DNA from: Ensifer adhaerens
GTDB lineage: Bacteria > Pseudomonadota > Alphaproteobacteria > Rhizobiales > Rhizobiaceae
Assembly (NCBI RefSeq): GCF_028993555.1
Contig: NZ_CP118611.1
Coordinates: 2,007,501-2,071,500 of the forward strand
DNA: 64,000 nucleotides
Direction of reading: 5' to 3'
Positions within the stretch are counted from its first letter, which is position 1. Each line of letters opens with the position of its first letter. Positions 62,135 to 64,000 of the stretch are shown piece after piece. The notes below the pieces were generated by a model that did no database searches, had not been told where the DNA came from, and saw only the letters and a list, made by a program, of their open reading frames with translations. The translations under genes were made by a program, and so were the position numbers.

Positions 62135-62926
62135 ATGAGGGTGATGAACGACCGGGAAATTGAAGGTGGTGACAAGAAGACGCGCCGGCAGGCGCAGCTC
62201 CTCAGCCATCTCGAAAACAACCACTATATCTCGATCGAAGAGATCACCGATCTCTTCGGCGTGACGACGCAGACGGCACGCCGCGACATCATGGCGCTGG
62301 AACAGGACGGCAAGGTGCGCCGCCTGCATGGCGGAGCGACCATTGCGACCCCGGTGGACCCCAACATCTACAGGCAGCGGCGTGTCGATAACGCAGCCAT
62401 GAAGGAACGCATCGGGCAACTGACCGCCGATCTCATCACCGATGGTGCCGCCGTCTTCATTGACACCGGAACCACCTGCGAGGCGGTGGCCCGCGGCCTG
62501 TTGAAGCGCCGCGACCTGCGCGTCGTCACATACAGCCTGCGCGTCGCAACCACGCTCAGCGAAAGCACGAGCTTTGCCGTCGCCGTGCCCGGCGGCTTCG
62601 TGCGGCAGGTGGACGCCGGCGTGTTTCGGGAGGAGACCGCCGACTATATCCGCAAGTTCAAATTCGACGTCGCTGTCATCTCCGTCAGCGGTATCGACCA
62701 GGATGGCGATATCGGTGACGACGACCATGCCGAGGTCGCCGCCGTCTCGGCCGCCATGCAGCAAGCCGAGCGCGTGATCCTCGCGGTCGACAGCAGCAAG
62801 TTCGGCCGGCGCGCGCTTGTGCGCCTTGCATCTCTTGCCGATATCGACGCGCTTGTTACCGATCAGTTGCCGAGCGATCAGATCGTGGCTTTGCTGGTAA
62901 AACACGGCGTCAGCATTCACTGCTAG
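62135..62926 (+). CDS. DeoR/GlpR family transcriptional regulator
   Basis: A 263-residue regulator. The DeoR helix-turn-helix lies near residues 19-72 (EEITDLFGVTTQTARRDIM, GKVRRLHGGA) and the sugar-phosphate-sensing domain includes VFIDTGTTCEAVARGL, VTYSLRVATTL, CGIDQDGD-like SGIDQDGDIGDDDHAE, and VDSSKFGRRALVRL. GlpR-type members respond to phosphorylated sugars or glycerol phosphate. It is divergent from the phosphoesterase autotransporter, suggesting that phosphorylated breakdown products control secretion of the enzyme. ATG 62135 or 62144 are both possible starts. Confidence 0.92.
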   Translation: MRVMNDREIEGGDKKTRRQAQLLSHLENNHYISIEEITDLFGVTTQTARRDIMALEQDGKVRRLHGGATIATPVDPNIYRQRRVDNAAMKERIGQLTADLITDGAAVFIDTGTTCEAVARGLLKRRDLRVVTYSLRVATTLSESTSFAVAVPGGFVRQVDAGVFREETADYIRKFKFDVAVISVSGIDQDGDIGDDDHAEVAAVSAAMQQAERVILAVDSSKFGRRALVRLASLADIDALVTDQLPSDQIVALLVKHGVSIHC

Positions 62927-63122
62927 CGCCTCAAAATAGATGCTCTTTGGATAAGCGGTTTGGCGACCTTTCAGGCGAAGGCCTTGAAATCGGTCGCAGG
63001 ACACCACACATAGGCGTCAACGCATTGCCCGTGGAACCAAAGGGATAAACCGAAGGCTCCGGGCACGGCTCGCGCGAAAACGCTGACCACGGATGTACTG
63101 GCAGTGTGACGCAGCGAACGGG

Positions 63123-63155
63123 AAAAGGTCGGCATTGCCGGCCTTTTTTGTTTTT
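63123..63155 (+). terminator. Intrinsic terminator on plus strand
   Basis: AAAAGG-T-CGGC, loop ATT, GCCGGCC followed by TTTTTT-G-TTTTT. The stem has one wobble pair. It lies about 200 bases beyond the DeoR stop codon, so it ends either a long 3' untranslated region or an independent short transcript. Confidence 0.7.
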
Positions 63156-63188
63156 CGGCTCAGCCGGAATGACCGCAATCGTGTGCTT

Positions 63189-63827
63189 CTACCAGCGGAT
63201 GGCCCAGCGGGCAGCGATCGCGCCGAGCAGTGTCAGGCCAAGGATCGCGATCGTGTACCACGTCGCCACGAACAGTGGTGAATCGTCCGGGCAGTGGGCC
63301 GCATAGAAGGTCGCCGCGATGCCGCCGGCAGCAAGCCCCGCCAGCGCACCGGAAAGCGACGGCCGCGAGGGCGCGCCGTGACGTAGCGCCAGCAGGAAGA
63401 GTGCGAGCGGCGCCAACCCGATCAGCGGTATGAAGGTCAGGCAGAGCATGCTGTTCGTCCCGATCAGCTTCGTGCCCCAAGCATCGGAAGGCAGGGCGAT
63501 GAGTTCGAGCACGACACCGGCGAGCACCAGTGCCGGCGCGACGCCAAGATAGGGCAGCATCCGGCGTAACTCAGCCTCGGGCCAGGCGGCGACGCGCATG
63601 GTCGCAAAGGCGGCTGCTGCCAGCGCGATGGTGACCACGAACTTGAAGAGGAAACGCACGGTCTCGACGGCGGTCGCGATATCCGGCCGCGGCCCAAGCA
63701 TCATGAAGAAGACGAGCCCGGCAAGCATAAGCGCGCCGGCTGCCGCTCCCCTCCAGGTGGCATTCATCGTGAGACCGGGCCGTCGTGCATCTGCCGCAAG
63801 TGCCTTGATCAGTTCGTTCGTATCCAT
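63189..63827 (-). CDS. NrsF-family anti-sigma factor (DUF1109)
   Basis: A 212-residue membrane protein with six hydrophobic helices after a short N-terminal cytoplasmic part (MDTNELIKALAADARRPGLT). The family pattern includes GTNSMLCLTFIPLIGLAPL with its conserved cysteine and GGIAATFYAAHCPDDSPLFVATWY with a second cysteine. NrsF proteins sequester the SigF-type ECF sigma factor in the membrane and respond to oxidative or metal stress through cysteines. Start is two bases after the stop of the sigma-factor gene, and the two are surely cotranscribed. Confidence 0.9.
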   Translation of the reverse strand: MDTNELIKALAADARRPGLTMNATWRGAAAGALMLAGLVFFMMLGPRPDIATAVETVRFLFKFVVTIALAAAAFATMRVAAWPEAELRRMLPYLGVAPALVLAGVVLELIALPSDAWGTKLIGTNSMLCLTFIPLIGLAPLALFLLALRHGAPSRPSLSGALAGLAAGGIAATFYAAHCPDDSPLFVATWYTIAILGLTLLGAIAARWAIRW

Positions 63828-63829
63828 GA

Positions 63830-64000
63830 TCAGTTTCGTCCAAATCGGCGGGCGATTGCCGCAAGGCCGCGATGAAGCGCCACGCGGACCGCCGTCTCGT
63901 TCATATCCAGTCTCTTCGCCGTCTCGGCCACCGAGCAGCCATCGATCGAGATCGCGTTGACGACCGACCGCTGGCCCGGCGCAAGACCTTCGAGTGCCCG
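63830..64000 (-). CDS. ECF sigma factor, C-terminal part (5' end outside window)
   Basis: The last 56 codons of a sigma-70-family protein, entering from the right edge. They encode region 4, a helix-turn-helix with QRSVVNAISIDGCSVAETAKRL and VRVALHRGLAAIARRF, which recognises the -35 box. The adjacent NrsF gene identifies it as the SigF-type ECF sigma factor controlled by that anti-sigma protein. The N-terminal region 2 is not in the window. Confidence 0.88.
   Translation of the reverse strand, partial: RALEGLAPGQRSVVNAISIDGCSVAETAKRLDMNETAVRVALHRGLAAIARRFGRN

Noticed and set aside
60354..62138. 594-residue open frame on the plus strand
   Set aside because: It lies antisense to the autotransporter gene, has Arg/Val/Gly-biased composition typical of GC-rich shadow frames and no domain.
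1..64000. CRISPR arrays, insertion sequences, integrases, tRNA genes
   Set aside because: No regularly spaced repeats, transposase or integrase motifs, or tRNA-like cloverleaf ends were noticed on reading through the window.

Overview
The window is high-GC alpha-proteobacterial DNA, most likely a Rhizobiaceae chromosome of the Ensifer/Sinorhizobium type. This rests on a eukaryote-like type II glutamine synthetase with a sigma-54 promoter, an AapJQM-like amino-acid importer, an ECF sigma/NrsF pair, many ABC importers with private regulators, and two copies of a rhizobial-type intergenic palindrome. No tRNA, rRNA, CRISPR array, integrase or insertion sequence is visible. The species is inferred, not shown.

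Layout. 1-6.9 kb: a ribose-type sugar ABC importer read leftward, a divergent LacI regulator with a dense operator cluster, then Lrp/AsnC and LysE genes. 7-14.5 kb: GFA-family and VirK/YbjX (DUF535) proteins, a BaeSR-like two-component system, a PAP2 phosphatase, and a second two-component system whose kinase has a large helical periplasmic domain. 14.7-21.2 kb: two paralogous AfuA-type binding proteins, a fused permease, an ATPase and an inositol-monophosphatase-family enzyme. With the adjacent kinase this looks like a periplasmic sensing and uptake system for a phosphorylated organic compound. 21.2-24.7 kb: slipin/NfeD pair, DUF2161 and DUF454 proteins. 25.2-32.2 kb: a GNAT-GH3-peptide-type ABC operon that suggests amino-sugar or muropeptide scavenging; one permease carries a single-base frameshift. 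32.2-39 kb: glnII, MocR/EamA pair, LysR with a 5'-damaged NmrA-like gene, DUF2798 and an XRE-cupin regulator.

39-50 kb: quinone oxidoreductase, LysR, and a group of enzymes that fit breakdown of D-amino-acid-containing peptides (M19 dipeptidase, S12 D-aminopeptidase, D-amino-acid aminotransferase, DmpA-type aminopeptidase) with a YjiE-like LysR, an Imm33-like small protein and the stub of an amino-acid permease. The stub is cut off where an AraC/MFS pair begins. 50-58 kb: a TonB-like DUF930 protein, an AapJQM-like importer without its ATPase, a flavoprotein and an ABC exporter. 58.6-63 kb: a very large autotransporter with an intact exonuclease/endonuclease/phosphatase passenger, divergent from a DeoR regulator across nested palindromes. 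The right edge holds NrsF and the end of an ECF sigma factor.

The strongest candidates for new biology are the sensor/importer/phosphatase locus (11.6-21.2 kb), the phosphoesterase autotransporter with its DeoR switch (58.6-62.9 kb), and the D-peptide locus with an Imm33-like gene inside its operon (41.2-47.7 kb).
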